DNA from: Protea cynaroides
Taxonomy: Eukaryota > Streptophyta > Magnoliopsida > Proteales > Proteaceae
NCBI GenBank assembly: GCA_028583415.1
Contig: CM053270.1
Location: 59,605,951 to 59,669,950, forward strand
Direction of reading: 5' to 3'
DNA length: 64,000 nucleotides
In this document: positions 1 through 12,100 of the stretch, one piece after another
Layout: every line of letters begins with the position of its first letter
Numbering within the stretch: position 1 is the stretch's first letter
Notes under the pieces: generated by a model
Told to the model about the DNA's origin: nothing
Seen by the model: the letters and a program-made list of their open reading frames with translations, nothing else
Database searches by the model: none
Translations under genes and position numbers: made by a program

Positions 1-480
1 AAATTCAAATATTTTGATTTGTTTTGGCAGAAAATTTTTGTAGAGTTGGTAAAAGCAATGTAGAAAGTTTTAGTCTCACAGTGCTTAGGACTTTGGAGAA
101 TGATAGTATATACGTAAGGGGTGACCTTTTACATCTTGAACCCTTAAAAGAAAGGCTCTCTCTTGAGAGAGGGGATCGGGGGTTCTGGGTTGCCTTTAAC
201 TTGTGCGCGCCCCCTGAGCTGAGCCTACCCATGCCGGGTTAGGTCAGGTCAGGTCAGGGTCGCAGTGGTGCTTGTGGGTGTGAGCGGATCTGATGTGCCC
301 TTAGATGATATCTTTTTGGAAAAAAACACAAATACAATGAGGTGTGTCCCTTCTTATATGTATACATGTCTATGCATAGATAGACACCTCTAGATGTGAA
401 AGGACACGATCATGACTGTTGATCTACGCGTCCTTAGATTAGGGTGTATCTGACCCATCCAAGCAGAAGGACGTGTTCCG
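1..480. other. Unassigned intergenic sequence
   Basis: I recognise no gene here. The stretch holds a GC-richer patch near 170-290 with three direct copies of the pentamer AGGTC/GGTCA (about 241-258). The open frames across 5-242 lack recognisable domains and overlap on both strands, which is usual for non-coding DNA. Confidence 0.4.
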
Positions 481-579
481 TCCTATAGTTCCCATGAAAG
501 GTACTTGTTCCTTATAAATAGAGGACGAATTCAAGGGTTCATATCATTCCAGAATTAAGATTTTTTTTAAAAGTCAGAT

Positions 580-625
<46 letters not shown>

Positions 626-840
626 TCTATTTTAATCGACCAAGCCCATTCCGTTTTGTAAAGACTGTTAGCCTTAGCCATCGAGACTTCTGACAACACC
701 CAACACATTGTGTGCACATTATTAGGTGGGCTACTTAGAGCTGTTTTATCTTGGAGGTTGGTTTGCTAAGATCCGTTACACCACATAGGGGGTAAATACA
801 ACCATAAGGAAAGTGGCGCTACACCACTCAGCTCTCTTTT
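481..840 (+). repeat. Possible LTR or promoter-bearing repeat with TATA-like box
   Basis: A TATA-like sequence (TTATAAATAGAGG, about 511-523) is followed by a (TC)n tract and a leader-like stretch to about 840. This arrangement resembles the U3/R/U5 part of plant LTRs, but I found no paired LTR, primer-binding site or target-site duplication. The call is an inference from layout only. Confidence 0.25.
583..623. repeat. (TC)n microsatellite
   Basis: About twenty uninterrupted TC dinucleotides. It is a candidate polymorphic marker and has no coding capacity. Confidence 0.95.
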
Positions 841-1039
841 GGTCACTGATTTGACTTATCTATGGTATATACTAATATCTCATTTTTATTATATGTTTTG
901 AATGTGCATATATAATCATATGCTTTGAATTATTAAATTATTATCTATGTCATGCTTGAGAATTAGTCTTAAACAAAAATGTCATTGCAGTGTTTGCTTT
1001 TTTTCCTACAATGAAGTACCTGATAATTTTGAGATGCTA

Positions 1040-1500
1040 TTCATGTAGAATTATTCCTTCAAATTTCCTTTGAATGCTCAAGCTGATAAGCTTGTGGCCT
1101 TTCAACAAAAGATAAAAGAGTCAATCCACATGAATTTCTTGGCAGCAATTTCTCATAGAATGTTGAAAAATGTTAGGGATTATAGTGCCATCTGGATTGT
1201 TGAGAGATTCTCCAGGAAAAATATAGGCTATGCATCTTACAGTCAAAATCTCAGACCATCTCATTTGTAATGATCTATGGTATTAAAAAAGAAATGCACA
1301 CTGAAGGTTTTCCTGTGTTATTTGGGCTTGAATCATGTGAACCAAAAGTTATTTTTCAAATTTTGAGTTAGCCAACTTTGTAAGAAGTTACAGTACACAT
1401 CACTGAAGTGCAATTGAGAAAAGGAAGCTCACCTTCAAGTGTGATTTCATACTCTAAATACACACATAAATGAATTAAGAACAAAAATGACAGGTTTGGC
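1040..1500. repeat. Duplicated copy of intron sequence from the 14-20 kb gene
   Basis: Bases 1040-1390 match 14780-15205 closely, sharing for example AATGCTCAAGCTGAT and CAAAATCTCAGACCATCTCA. Bases 1400-1490 match 20340-20425, sharing GAAAAGGAAGCTC. In the second location the two blocks are separated by about 5 kb that contains a complete copia element. Here they are nearly adjacent. The short open frame at 1070-1270 has no recognised domain and is unlikely to be a gene. Confidence 0.75.
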
Positions 1501-1503
1501 ATT

Positions 1504-3066
1504 TCATGTAAGCTAATAGAAAAAAGGAAATGGAATCTATACGCTTGGGCTTGTTGAATGTGGGCCCTTGGGTTCTATATATTTCTGGAACCACCGGTAT
1601 TGCAATATAATCAAGAGTGGGTAAATAGGTGTGTAAGGTTTTCTCACCCATTTAAGAGTAGACACCCTCTCCCTCCCCCTACTAGAGAGGTGGAAAACCA
1701 TCAGTGGGGTTAGATAGATAACTGGAAGCTTGCTTGAAAAGATCCTATCATAGGCTCTTGTGACTCTTCTACAACGTGGACTTATACTAAGTGGGATGGG
1801 CTTTGGCCCATGAGATTGTTGGCGAAATTGAGCATGCGTATCTTTTATGACATCATCATGTGATGTGACGTGGTGTGAAGGTGTCGACTAGTTTAGTTGA
1901 AAAAAAACACTGATTTGGTGGTGCAGGTTTTGGATTCGAATCCTCTCCTCCTAGGGGTTCAGGAGGAGAGCCGGCTCCCTCCAATCTGCCCGACACATGG
2001 GTGTCGGCGGGATCCGAGCCCTCCACCGATGCATAAACCGATAGTACCCCCTGTCGGTTCACCTTACTAGCTCTAATGGAGGGTTCAGATCCAGCCAATA
2101 CCTACGTGGTAGGCATCGACTGATGGGAGTCAACTCTCCTCCCGAAACCCCCGGGAGGAGAGGATTTGGATCCCAAGTTTTAGGATCCTGTCCTGCCTTC
2201 ACCTTGAGGGTTGAGTTTCCACCTGTACTTTGGAGGAGTATATGGGTGGAGGACCACTTGTATATTCTCCACATTAAGAAAAAAAAAATGGTGATATGAT
2301 GTATAAGATGAAGGACTTATATAAGAACATGTAAATGGGATTGATTGAGATCATGGTTATAGAGTTGCATGGAGATGTTAAGAGTTCATGAAAATGCAAT
2401 TTGGGCCTGGATCCTGTCCAAGATTATACACGAACTTAGATGTCCCAGAGTATACATGAACTTAGATGTCCCTTCCTGATAAGCACCCTTTTTAGCCACG
2501 TGAATATATTGTTTAACGTTGGACTTGGGTTTATGATTGTCATGTTTTCAACAAGTTTAGTCGAGTCACTAAACTTGATCCTCCAGCCTTAAACATGATT
2601 TTTGAATCATGCATGATATGTGATGATAAATCTGGCCTATTATATATTTTACTTACCAAAAAATTATTATTATTATTTTACTAACAAGACAAAGTTGCAT
2701 ACACAACTACACACAATCGATCGATACCATTACTATTTTTTTGCAAAATGACTCGACTAATCTTTACAGAGGTTATGATATCAAAGTCCAATTTTTTTAT
2801 TTTTTTTTTTATTTTTTTTTTTTGGGGTCAAAATATCAAAGTCCAATTAGAGTTTGAAGAAGACATGGCTGTCTGGGTTCTATTCTCCTGTTTTCATTTG
2901 TGTAATATATATAGGTTATGATATCAAAGTCCATTTGTTTTTTTTTTTTTTTGGTCAAAATATCAAAGTCCAATTAGAGTTTGAAGAAGACATGGCTGTC
3001 TGGGCTGTTGGAGTGGAAAGTTTCAACACACATAAAATAAATAATAATGGGACTATAGGAGGGAAT
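1504..3066. repeat. Dispersed repeat R1, copy 1, first part
   Basis: This stretch is similar along its length to 60630-62000, and parts of it to 55915-56600 and 39370-40100. Shared blocks include the phrase around GGGATGGGCTTTGGCCCATGAG, the block beginning GTCGAGTCACTAAACTTGAT, and the block around AAGTTTCAACA. It is interrupted by a MITE at 1932-2173, and the match resumes at about 4735 after a LINE insertion. Its class is unknown to me: I see no domains, LTRs or terminal inverted repeats. Confidence 0.7.
1932..2173. mobile_element. MULE-like MITE (terminal inverted repeats GGATTCGAATCCTCTCC...)
   Basis: The left end reads GGATTCGAATCCTCTCCTCC and the reverse complement of the right end reads GGATCCAAATCCTCTCCTCC. 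Flanking octamers CAGGTTTT and CAAGTTTT look like a decayed target-site duplication. The matching R1 copy at about 60950 lacks this insert. The ends resemble those of the element at 39559-39787, so the two are probably one family. No coding capacity. Confidence 0.65.
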
Positions 3067-3423
3067 TTCTTTTATTTTTTTTGTTAAAGATTAAATTATA
3101 TTAGAAATGAAAAGAAAATTACAAGAAAAACTCCCTATAAAGATGAAAAACCTCCACCTTCAGCATTGCCATAGCAGAGGCCATCTAGGGAGAAAATTAA
3201 CAGAACCTATACCGTGGCCTATGAGAAACATCCCAAACCACGTCCCTTGCTACAAAATCTGAACATAACAACCATGACTGAGAAGCTCGATCATGAGTTG
3301 TTTTTTTTTGTCAATCTATCTGTCACATTATTAATTTCCCTAAAACAATAGGTAAAACAAACCTGACAATTAGCAAGATCAGCAGAAATAGCTCTCCATT
3401 CTTATAAGAGATTCCATGGCAAA

Positions 3424-3858
3424 TTACTCGACAACAGAGCTGATATCATAGCAGAAGAATAGGACTCCAACCAGATTTTTTAAGTACCCCAAATTTTGAG
3501 CTTCTTTCAAACCTATCAATGCGTTTCGTATCTCAGCAACATAACAGGTGGCCACCCCAACATATACGGCAAAAGCAGATATAACCAACCCACTATCCAA
3601 CCGAATTACTCCTCCAGCTTTTGCTTCACCTGGGTTTGCTAAGCTGCATCCATCCGAATTAATTTTGCACCAGTCATGAGGGGGAGGTTGCCAATACAAC
3701 TCAATAATTCTAGTAGGCTTCACACGAGCTGTCTTCAGGCAAAAAAGATGAATGATTCTCAAATCCACCATCGTCTTAATGACACATGGATCTCTTATCA
3801 AGATATCCATACACTCCCGCCGAATACTGTTCCAAACAATCATTGTAGTAACAACCAT
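3424..3858 (-). pseudogene. LINE RNase H domain fragment
   Basis: The reading contains the plant LINE RNase H signature: WQPPPHDWCKINSDG (catalytic Asp in NSDG), NPGEAKAGGVIR, and VAEIRNALIGL with the AE pair. It lies just 3' of the zf-RVT frame on the same strand, the normal domain order. The frame is broken after about residue 130 and lacks the remaining acidic residues. This is known for the family; the inactivity is inferred from the truncation. Confidence 0.75.
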
Positions 3859-4035
3859 TCCACATCAAACGGCTTCATTCCTTGCATGCCACAATGCATC
3901 AAGGATAATAAAGAGAGATCCAATCCACATAGTGTGAAGAGGCATAACATTGGCCTTCTTTCTCCACTAGCACAGAAGAGCATCAGGTGATTGAAAAATA
4001 AGAATAATTACACCAAATAATCGACCTACTTTTTT

Positions 4036-4716
4036 TCAAATTCCATTCGTAAATCTGCATCCACAAAAAACATGAGTAAAATATTCCACATCCATCTTAC
4101 ACAGGCCACATCTCGATGCAATACATATGCATTTTCGCTGGACAATGTCATCTGTAGGTAATTTATGCCAACACCACCTCCAAGCAAAAAATGAAACCCT
4201 CGGATGTAGTCCCTTGTACCAAACAGCTGTAGCCCAATTTTGACGAGGATCCCCATTGCTTTGCAATAATTCAATATAAACCTTCAACATGAGTCCTTTG
4301 GTATATACTCTACCAACTAAAGCCAATTGGTACTTCTCCAGCTGCCTATCCACCGCTTCCTGTGGCAAAACAACTCTCATCACACCACCCGTCACCACAG
4401 GTTCTGGCAAAGATGTTAGATCAGGGAACCCCCCAATCACCTGCTCATAGGATCGACCTCCCACCCTAGATTTGTTCACGGGATCTCCTGCAGACCCTCG
4501 CTGCTGCACATTTGAATTCTGCAACACCACTAGGTCATCAGAAATCAAACTCTTACCCTTCTCCTTGGCCAACCACTTCCTCCTTTTCCTCCTCTGTACC
4601 CAAACCTTATCACCGCCTACATCTATTACCAGATAATCACAAGATTGACCTTCTTTAATGGATCGAGTTTCCAAAGTTGGAAAACCCAAGAATCGGCCCA
4701 GATCTTCAGATTCCAT
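4036..4716 (-). pseudogene. LINE ORF1-like start fused to reverse-transcriptase zinc-binding domain
   Basis: This 226-residue open frame is a deletion fusion. The first half is a basic, low-complexity region (about residues 40-60, rich in K and R) of the type found in plant LINE ORF1. From about residue 160 it matches the zf-RVT domain of L1-type LINEs: NWATAVWYKG, FFAWRWCWHKLPT, then CGLC and HVFCGC. A complete LINE would have an endonuclease and the polymerase core between these parts; both are absent here. It cannot support retrotransposition. Confidence 0.75.
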
Positions 4717-4734
4717 ATTTGATTGCCCAATCGG

Positions 4735-6360
4735 TTCATGTATCCTTCAAGTTGAATACATGTACATACACAAACATTTATAAATTACAAGTAGTTATAT
4801 ACGAAAATGTATTTGATCATAAAATTTAAAAGATGATTAATCTAAACATTGACTTATTTATCGAATGATCAAAACCACACATCATTTTACCATGTGGTTT
4901 AAAATAGTAGATTGTTATAAAGGTAATGAAAAATGAAAAAATCTCATAATATTATTGGTAGGGGAAAAAAATATCACCCAATGGAAATCTTACACGTGTC
5001 AAGTTTCACCTTTGGAGCCGACTGCTCGGAGTATCTTGCGCTCGCTATGAAGCCACGATGTGCGCGTCGGTATCGTCAGTTACGTCGGCCTCTCGTAGCC
5101 CGAGCAGTCCTACCCGGCATGTCGCACTTGTCCTATGCCGTCTAGTTATCATCATCTATGGTAGCCCTCGGAGTCATAGTCTTACCCGGCTACGTTTCCC
5201 AGTCGGTAGTCAAAGTCTTAATGTGATTATGCTACCTCCGAGGAGTCCTTCTCCTAGTCTGATATGACGTCGACTATCGCAGTCCGTGATTACTCATACG
5301 TTGATATGTGTCAGTCTCAAAACTGACCGACCTAGCTTCCTTGGCTAAGGTCTTTTACTCCTACTCGGAGTTTACCATGCGGGTGTCCCTCAGAGCGATA
5401 CGTGGCAATCCTATTGGCGGTCTACTCTCCTGAGTCCTGGTACCTCCATGCTTCTTCCCAATCTATAAATAAAGGACAATCCCTCAAGGTAATGGAATGT
5501 ACTAACTCATAGTCTCTTTCTCATTCATCATTCTCGCATGCTCAAACTCTCTCATCGTCCCACACTCTTTAAACTGGAGATAGCTTTCTGCTATCTCTTG
5601 ACTGTTTACATTGGGAATCTGACTTAGGCATCGGAGTGTACCCGGGGCTTAGGCGTCCAACTCCATTGTCTCATCTTTGTGAATATTGCAGGTTACTCGG
5701 ATCGTAAACCGACGGACGATTTCCAACCGTAACAATTATTATTAGAAAATTATCACTTCACAACCTGACCGGTTATGTATTTGGTTGGCCTATGTAACTC
5801 TACCGCATATCATATTAAAAGATGACGAGGAGATTCCTACTGTTAAATAGAAAGGAAGATATATGTCCTGATACGACAACAAATTTGGGTTTTTGCCATG
5901 GTAACTTTCCATCTCAATTACATTGGAATATTTTCTTCGGCTGTCTTTCAGTTAGAAGGCCGTCATAAACCTTTACAATGGATAATCTACCCGTCATTAC
6001 TACTGATCGTCTATGATGGTATTTCAATTCATCGTGTAAAAATTAATTGAAACGACTGATCCACGATTTGATCTCCAACTTTAAATACATTAAAATTACC
6101 ACAAAGCTTACTTCTTAAATTCTCCGTCCGTTTCCAAGTCAACTACCTTAGTTTGTTGTTGCACATTCCATGTCACAAGGAGCATGAATCACATCTGATT
6201 TCCTAAAGCTGTATTTGTGAATCAAAAAACTTGGGAGGTTTAGCAAACAGAAGACCTGGATTTAGCACATAATAAAGTTTTGCTTTTTTTTTTTTATGTT
6301 GACTTCAGATAATTAAGTAGTTCTAAAGGAACAAAGAATGCTTCTAAACTCTTAAATATA
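4735..6360. repeat. Dispersed repeat R1, copy 1, second part
   Basis: Bases 4735-4950 and 5740-6360 correspond in order to 40150-41420. Shared blocks include ATCATTTTACCATGTGG and GAATCACATCTGATTTCCTAAA. A solo LTR at 4956-5734 splits this copy. The block ends about 750 bp before the beta-glucosidase pseudogene, as the other copy ends about 220 bp before the F-box gene. Confidence 0.75.
4956..5734 (+). mobile_element. Solo LTR, 779 bp, TSD ATTAT
   Basis: It begins TGGTAGGGG, ends CCGTAACA, and is flanked on both sides by ATTAT (4951-4955 and 5735-5739). The R1 copy at about 40350 runs straight through this position, giving an empty-site comparison. A TATA-like box (CTATAAATAAAGG) lies at about 5462, consistent with an LTR promoter. 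No internal domains remain, so it arose by LTR-LTR recombination. The superfamily is not certain. Confidence 0.85.
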
Positions 6361-6525
6361 ATTGTCCACGAATTATATTTTATGCTCAAATTCAATATAC
6401 GTTTTTGGCATGGCCACGATAGCCAGCTATGGTGACCGTTGACTTAAGTTTCTAGAAGAGATCGTGAGTTCTATTCTCCCTCTTTCGAGACTCGTTCTAA
6501 TGGATCAAGGATTCACATCGTCTCC

Positions 6526-6738
6526 TTCCAGTGATTCTGAGAGAACACGGCAGCCTTATCTGGATGGCTGACACGTGATTGTAGGGTGAATTGAAGACAT
6601 ACATCTGAGCCGACACCCCCCTGTCGACTCGGCTTGACTGTTGGGTGTAGGCTCAGACGTGTGTCTCAGATTCACAAAGAACCACGTGTCAGCCATCCAG
6701 ATAAAATTGCCGCTGTCCTCTCAAACAATTGAGAAAAG
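6526..6738. mobile_element. Foldback MITE with about 90-bp inverted arms
   Basis: The arm at 6526-6615 is repeated inverted at 6647-6738. Both contain TCTGGATGGCTGACACGTG in the same sense after reverse complementing. The loop is about 30 bp. Such hairpins are typical of non-autonomous DNA elements. It lies about 380 bp upstream of the beta-glucosidase pseudogene start and carries CACGTG cores. Confidence 0.8.
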
Positions 6739-7060
6739 AGAATATGGATCCATGGACCTAACCTTGACCAAAAAATTTGTAGTTTCAACGGTTCATGTAT
6801 TCACATGCATCCACCCTTTTTGAGTCATAATCCCTTTATATATTTGGATTTTCAGAACTTTACTTTATTATCTAAATAATTCCATATCCTGTTAGGGAAA
6901 GTCAAGATCTACCGGTTCACAATTAACAATACATGAACCTTGTCTAACATGATCTTCTTCTTCTTTTTTTTAATGTGTTTTGGTTCCTCAAAATGGCCAC
7001 GTGCGATTCTCAAGAGAAGATGGTGATACAGAGAATAGTGTTACATGGCAGTTTGAGTCA

Positions 7061-7068
7061 TTATAAAG
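7061..7068 (+). promoter_or_regulatory. TATA-like box of the beta-glucosidase pseudogene
   Basis: TTATAAAG lies about 50 bp before the ancestral start codon at 7115, a normal plant spacing. Function is inferred. Confidence 0.5.
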
Positions 7069-8597
7069 ACACTACTACTCCCAGTTTCAGTTGAGAACTT
7101 AGAAGCATCAAAGGATGGAGAGAGCATGAGTGAGACTTGTTTTGCTACTCCAACTGATCTCTTCCATTAACTGTATATTGGATCGCAGTCAATTCCCTGA
7201 ATCATTTATTTTTGGAACTGCAACTTCTTCTTACCAGGTAACTTTGTCTGCTTGTCCTGAGATTGCAAATCTCTTTCATTCTCTGGTCTTTTCATATTCA
7301 TGACCTGTGTTTCTTATAGATACCATATAATTAGTTTTATCTTCATGATAGGGGTGTCTTTAAGGTGTTTTATTCATTTATTCTGGCAACAGGTCTGTGG
7401 GGAGATGTTCTAGATAAAGATGGATAGAGGGTAAAAAGAACAAAACCCAAATTAGTGGAATTGGAGGATTTTTTTATGTTAGAATTATGTGGGTCTTTTT
7501 TAGTACAAGTCTATTATGAAAGGACAAGAATTTTGACATTTTCGTTCATTTCTCACAGTTTTCTTTTTTCTCATAATCGATTTCCACAGATCGAAGGTGT
7601 CCACTTGGCAGATAACAAAAGCCTTAGCATTTGGGATTTGTTCACCCAAAAAACCAGGTGATTTTTGTTGTTAATTAGTGGCAATGGAACGGTTGAGCAT
7701 CACCATTGATTGTAATGACTAACTAATTACCAACTAAGGCCATGAACTGTGTGGGTTATTGATAAGGGGAATTTGGGAGAATTTAAAAATTATATGTAAA
7801 ATTTATATCTTAATTTTTTTTTTTTCAATGTTTGCTCCTAGGAGATAAAAGAATTTAAGACAACCTTTCTTTTGACTACTCCTTAGAGATAACTATATTT
7901 ATCTCTTATCTCTTGGAAACAAATATTTGAAGAAGATGGGAAAAAAAATGGTACACATATAATTTTACTGTAAATTTTTTGTCAAAACAAAAAGAACCAA
8001 AAAGAAAAAAATTTCCCGTGCTACCATGGTACCATATATACACCATCTCATTTTTTTTCTCTCTCTTTCCTTGACCATGTGGGTCAATGTGAATGATCCC
8101 GTTCCTTGCACCATGTCATTGGTATGGCATAAGAGAGTCTCCCATGCTAGTAACAGCTCAACGTGGGAATCAGTATGGTGTTTCGTGGGGAGCATTTTTC
8201 ATTACACACGGCTTTCTCTGTGTATATATTTAAAACTCAGTTCCCTGGACGTAAAAAAGTTCAATGCTCCCAAAAAAAATGATAGAAATTGAATGTCCAA
8301 TTGATACAACCATTACTGCATGAGCATCTCAAAATTAAAATAAATTAAAATATTTTTTGTTATTTCTTCATGAGGCCTTTTGTATATTAAAATCCAAAGG
8401 GTAGTGCATCTCATAATCAGGCCTCACATGGGATGGGCCTCGTCCAAGCCCGATAGAGATCATATTTAGGCCCAATATTATACTCCACATTCGACCCATG
8501 AACTACACTACTGACAAAATAGAACCAAGCTATCAGAAAAGGATCGATAATTTGGATCACCCAAGGGTGACCAATTATCAAAATGAAAGAAAAAAAT

Positions 8598-8938
8598 ATT
8601 TAGGGGTATTTATTTAAATACTCAGGTACGTAATAATTATTATAAAAATATTCTTGTATACATTTTTACTCTAGGTAGAATAAGAAAATCTCCTATGGTG
8701 ACAAAAAAAATCCATCAGAAAATAATTTCTTCCCAAACAAATTTTTTAATTACTTACTATAGGGAAAAGTATTTAGGGGTATTTATTTAAATACTCAGGT
8801 ACGTTATAATTATTATGAAAATATTCTTGTATACATTTTTACTCAAGGTAGAATGAGAAAATCTCCTATAGTGACAAAAAAAAAATCCATCAGAAAATAA
8901 TTTCTTCCCAAACGAATTTTTAATTACTTACTATAGGG
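8598..8938. repeat. Tandem duplication, 172-bp unit, two copies
   Basis: Units at 8598-8769 and 8770-8938 both start TATTTAGGGGTATTTATTT and differ by only a few bases. The pair lies in intron 2 of the beta-glucosidase pseudogene. The low divergence points to a recent event. Confidence 0.95.
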
Positions 8939-8989
8939 GTTCAACAACCCTTGGTAAGAAATCCTACATGCCCTCTTTAAATGCCAACA

Positions 8990-9163
8990 ACTACCACGCG
9001 GCATATCAATGCTTCGGCTACTGTTTGAGGTTCTTTTCATTTGTTGTGTTGGCATTTCTGGGTGCCTTTCTTTTGGCTCCCAGCTTCAGTTAGTGTCTTG
9101 CTTGTACTGTCTTTCTTCTTGCGTGAATAAATTATCTACTTCCAAAAAAAAAAAAAAAAAAAA
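8990..9163 (+). mobile_element. Possible LINE/SINE 3' end with poly(A)
   Basis: A T/G-rich tail with GTGAATAAATTATC, a polyadenylation-like signal, ends in an uninterrupted A run at about 9144-9163. This is typical of the 3' end of plant LINEs. It is too short to show a domain. It lies in intron 2 of the GH1 pseudogene and may help explain that intron's length. Confidence 0.45.
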
Positions 9164-12100
9164 CTGAAGCCCAAGGTTCATATTTCAAGTTAGAATTTTA
9201 TTAAAGTTTACCAAATGACAAAACAAAGATTCGAAAATCTAGGATTAAGAGAACTAATGCATAATAGTGGTAGTCTGGTAGAATACCACATGCATGCATA
9301 GACGTACATGCTAGTGAATGCGGATGTAAGATTGTATTTGATTAGGCTCTGATATTTGATACGTGACTAATCGAGACCAAAAATACTCTTTATCCGATGG
9401 TCAAAATTTTCCACATCAATTGTCCACGTTACAAAATAATAATGAGCATGTATGAACCATTTTCCTTTTGGATATGTGATTCCCACAAAGATTGAAAACT
9501 AAATGAGTAATTTTCACAATTATGGAAAAGAAAACTTTATCAAATGTTGACATAAAATGGATTACTTTTTTTTATATAGGGTTCATTGCTGATGGAAGTA
9601 ATGGAGACATTGCTGATGATCATTACCATCGTTACATGGTACCACACCCCTCCACCTTCTTGAAGTAAATTGTTATTTTGTTGAGGCTTACCCTAACTTT
9701 TGTAGTGATTTTAAATGTAAATTTTAAATTACATTTTCAGTTGAAACTTATTCTAGCACATATACAAGTTTATTAAAATACTTTCTTCAAATGATCCCAT
9801 TTCTATTATCTATGGACAATCTTTTGATGATTAAACATGAGTCCATTTTTGAGGAACATCTTGCACAGGTAAGTACGATGGCAAACAAAAAATGATTAAT
9901 TTCATTGTAGATGGCAACCAAATGGGGTGTTTTTAATTACCTTTTCTAATGAAAACACTTAATCAAATAGGAAGATGTGGAGCTAATGCATTCACTTGGA
10001 TTTAATTCCTACAGATTCTCCATTTCATGGCCAAGAGTCCTCCCAAGTAAGTTGGTATAGTAGTTCTATTGTTTCTTCTAATTATGGATGAAGTTCAGAC
10101 AATTAAAATCATTAATATGAACACCGGGTGGTAGATTTGGAGAGATTAATCTCGTGGGAATTGAATTCAAATGCCCTCTTACATAAAGGTAATAATATGC
10201 AGTTATACATACACCAAGCTTGTATTATTGTTCATTCTTCTATTGGTCTATTGAAGTTAAAAAATGAAAATAGTGATGAATTCTAATCCTCGTGGGCTTT
10301 TCGTGTTATATTGGTCCTTAATGTGATCGGTCAATCTTTTCATTTGATTACAGGCTAATTATTGTCTTCAAAATGTTTATTTTTATGGTTCATGCCTATT
10401 AGTGTATCTGCCAAAATATTAATATTGAGGTGCTTTTGCATGCTATACATAGATAAGCAACAGATATAGAGGCAATATAGGACCCTATCATGTTAAACCT
10501 GATCATGATATGATTGAGACTAATCTTTTTGTGGTCATTAATCCTGGGATTCAGCCATTTGTAACGTTGAACCATTGGGATATTCCTCAAGAACTTGAAA
10601 ACCAATATGGAACATGGTTGAATCCCCAAATACAGTAAGCCTTTTTTTTCTTGTTCTGGATTGTCTACATGGTTGAATCCCCAAATAAGTTACAGATTTT
10701 TGTTGGCAATGCTTGTGATTTCTTAATAAGGTTGGGTCTGTAACCCATCTCACCTATTAGCTACTTAGCATTAAATCTTTCTTGCTCCTCAAACCTAAAA
10801 AAGGGAAAGGAAATAGAAGTATATATCTGAAAATCTTGTTATATATACATCAAGATTACATATTCCATAAAAACTAATTTTGTTGATGAGAAAGAAAGAG
10901 TTATCTTAGTCCAAATCTCCACCTTAAAAGATAGGGCTAAATGAAACTTTCATAAAGGTTTATTGGGTTCCACTTAAATTGGTAATGTATCGAAAATTTC
11001 TACTTGTCAATCTTTTGTATATTACTTGTGCAGGGAAGATTTTGGATATTTTGCAGATGTGTGTTTCAAAGCTTTTGGAGATAGAGTGAAGTACTGGACC
11101 ACATTAAATGAGCCAAATGTTATGGTGTCATTGGGTTACTCCATTGGGCTATACCCACCCAATCATTGCTCCAAATTGTTTGGTGATTGTCAACTTGGGG
11201 ACTCTAACACAGAACCCTACATTGCAGCACACAATGTAATACTATCACATGCAACAGTTGTTGATATCTATAGAAAAAAATATCAGGTACTTCTAGATTT
11301 GTATGATTAATGTCTGGCTACATAATCACGAAGTGCAATTGAAGATTCTTCAAAATTTTGAATTACTTTACTACTAGAAGGAATATATAGCAACAAATCT
11401 TTTCTGAACTGTTTAACTTGTCTTTAAGGTTGAACAAAAAGGTATGATTGGGATTGTGATGAACACCTACTGGTTTGAACCACTTAGAAATATTTCAGCA
11501 GATCGTTTGGTAGTTCAAAGAACTCTTTCATTTTCTGTTGCATGGTAATCAATTCAGACAAGTTTTATTTATTTTTTGTAAGACTATTTGAGTACATTAT
11601 TCTCTATCTGCAAACCCACCAATCAGTTTAACAAAGGTTCTTGGATATGGTGACTGTATTGAATTTACATTAGCAATTAACTATTTGTCAAATGAAAATA
11701 ATTTCACTTTATGTTTTAGAAACATTTGTTCTAAAAATAATAAGAGAATTTGACCTTAAAAAATGTTTTGCACCCCTTTTTCTGAAAGGGGAAAAAAAGA
11801 AGTTATTGTATCCCACTACTTCACCACATGTGTTTGTTGTTCATATTTCTTTTTCATAAATGTCCTTCAATCTTGATGTAAACAGGTTCTTGGATCCCAT
11901 AATCTATGGTGAATACCCTCCTGAGATGTGCATACTGTTGGGTTCGAGTTTGCCAACTTTTTCAATAGAAGAAAAAAATAAACTAGAGAACAAGCTAGAT
12001 TTTATTGGAATCATTCATTATTCAACTCTCTATGCTAAGGACTGTGAGTTCTCTCAATGGGACTTTAATAAATATCAATGGTTATGGAATGCCTCTGTAT

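Larger units (their letters stand above)
3068..4735 (-). mobile_element. L1-type LINE, internally deleted
   Basis: This minus-strand element sits inside dispersed repeat R1: R1 sequence stops near 3062 and resumes near 4740. A T-rich stretch at about 3068-3085 marks the poly(A) end. A zinc-binding reverse-transcriptase domain and an RNase H domain are present. The endonuclease and polymerase parts expected between an ORF1-like start and the zinc domain are missing. I could not find a convincing target-site duplication, so the ends are approximate. Confidence 0.7.

Noticed and set aside
7455..7661. 68-residue frame as a gene
   Set aside because: Its end overlaps exon 2 of the GH1 pseudogene in frame; the rest is intron.
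8598..8938. CRISPR-like repeat array
   Set aside because: Only two long direct units without spacers in a plant intron. It is a simple tandem duplication.
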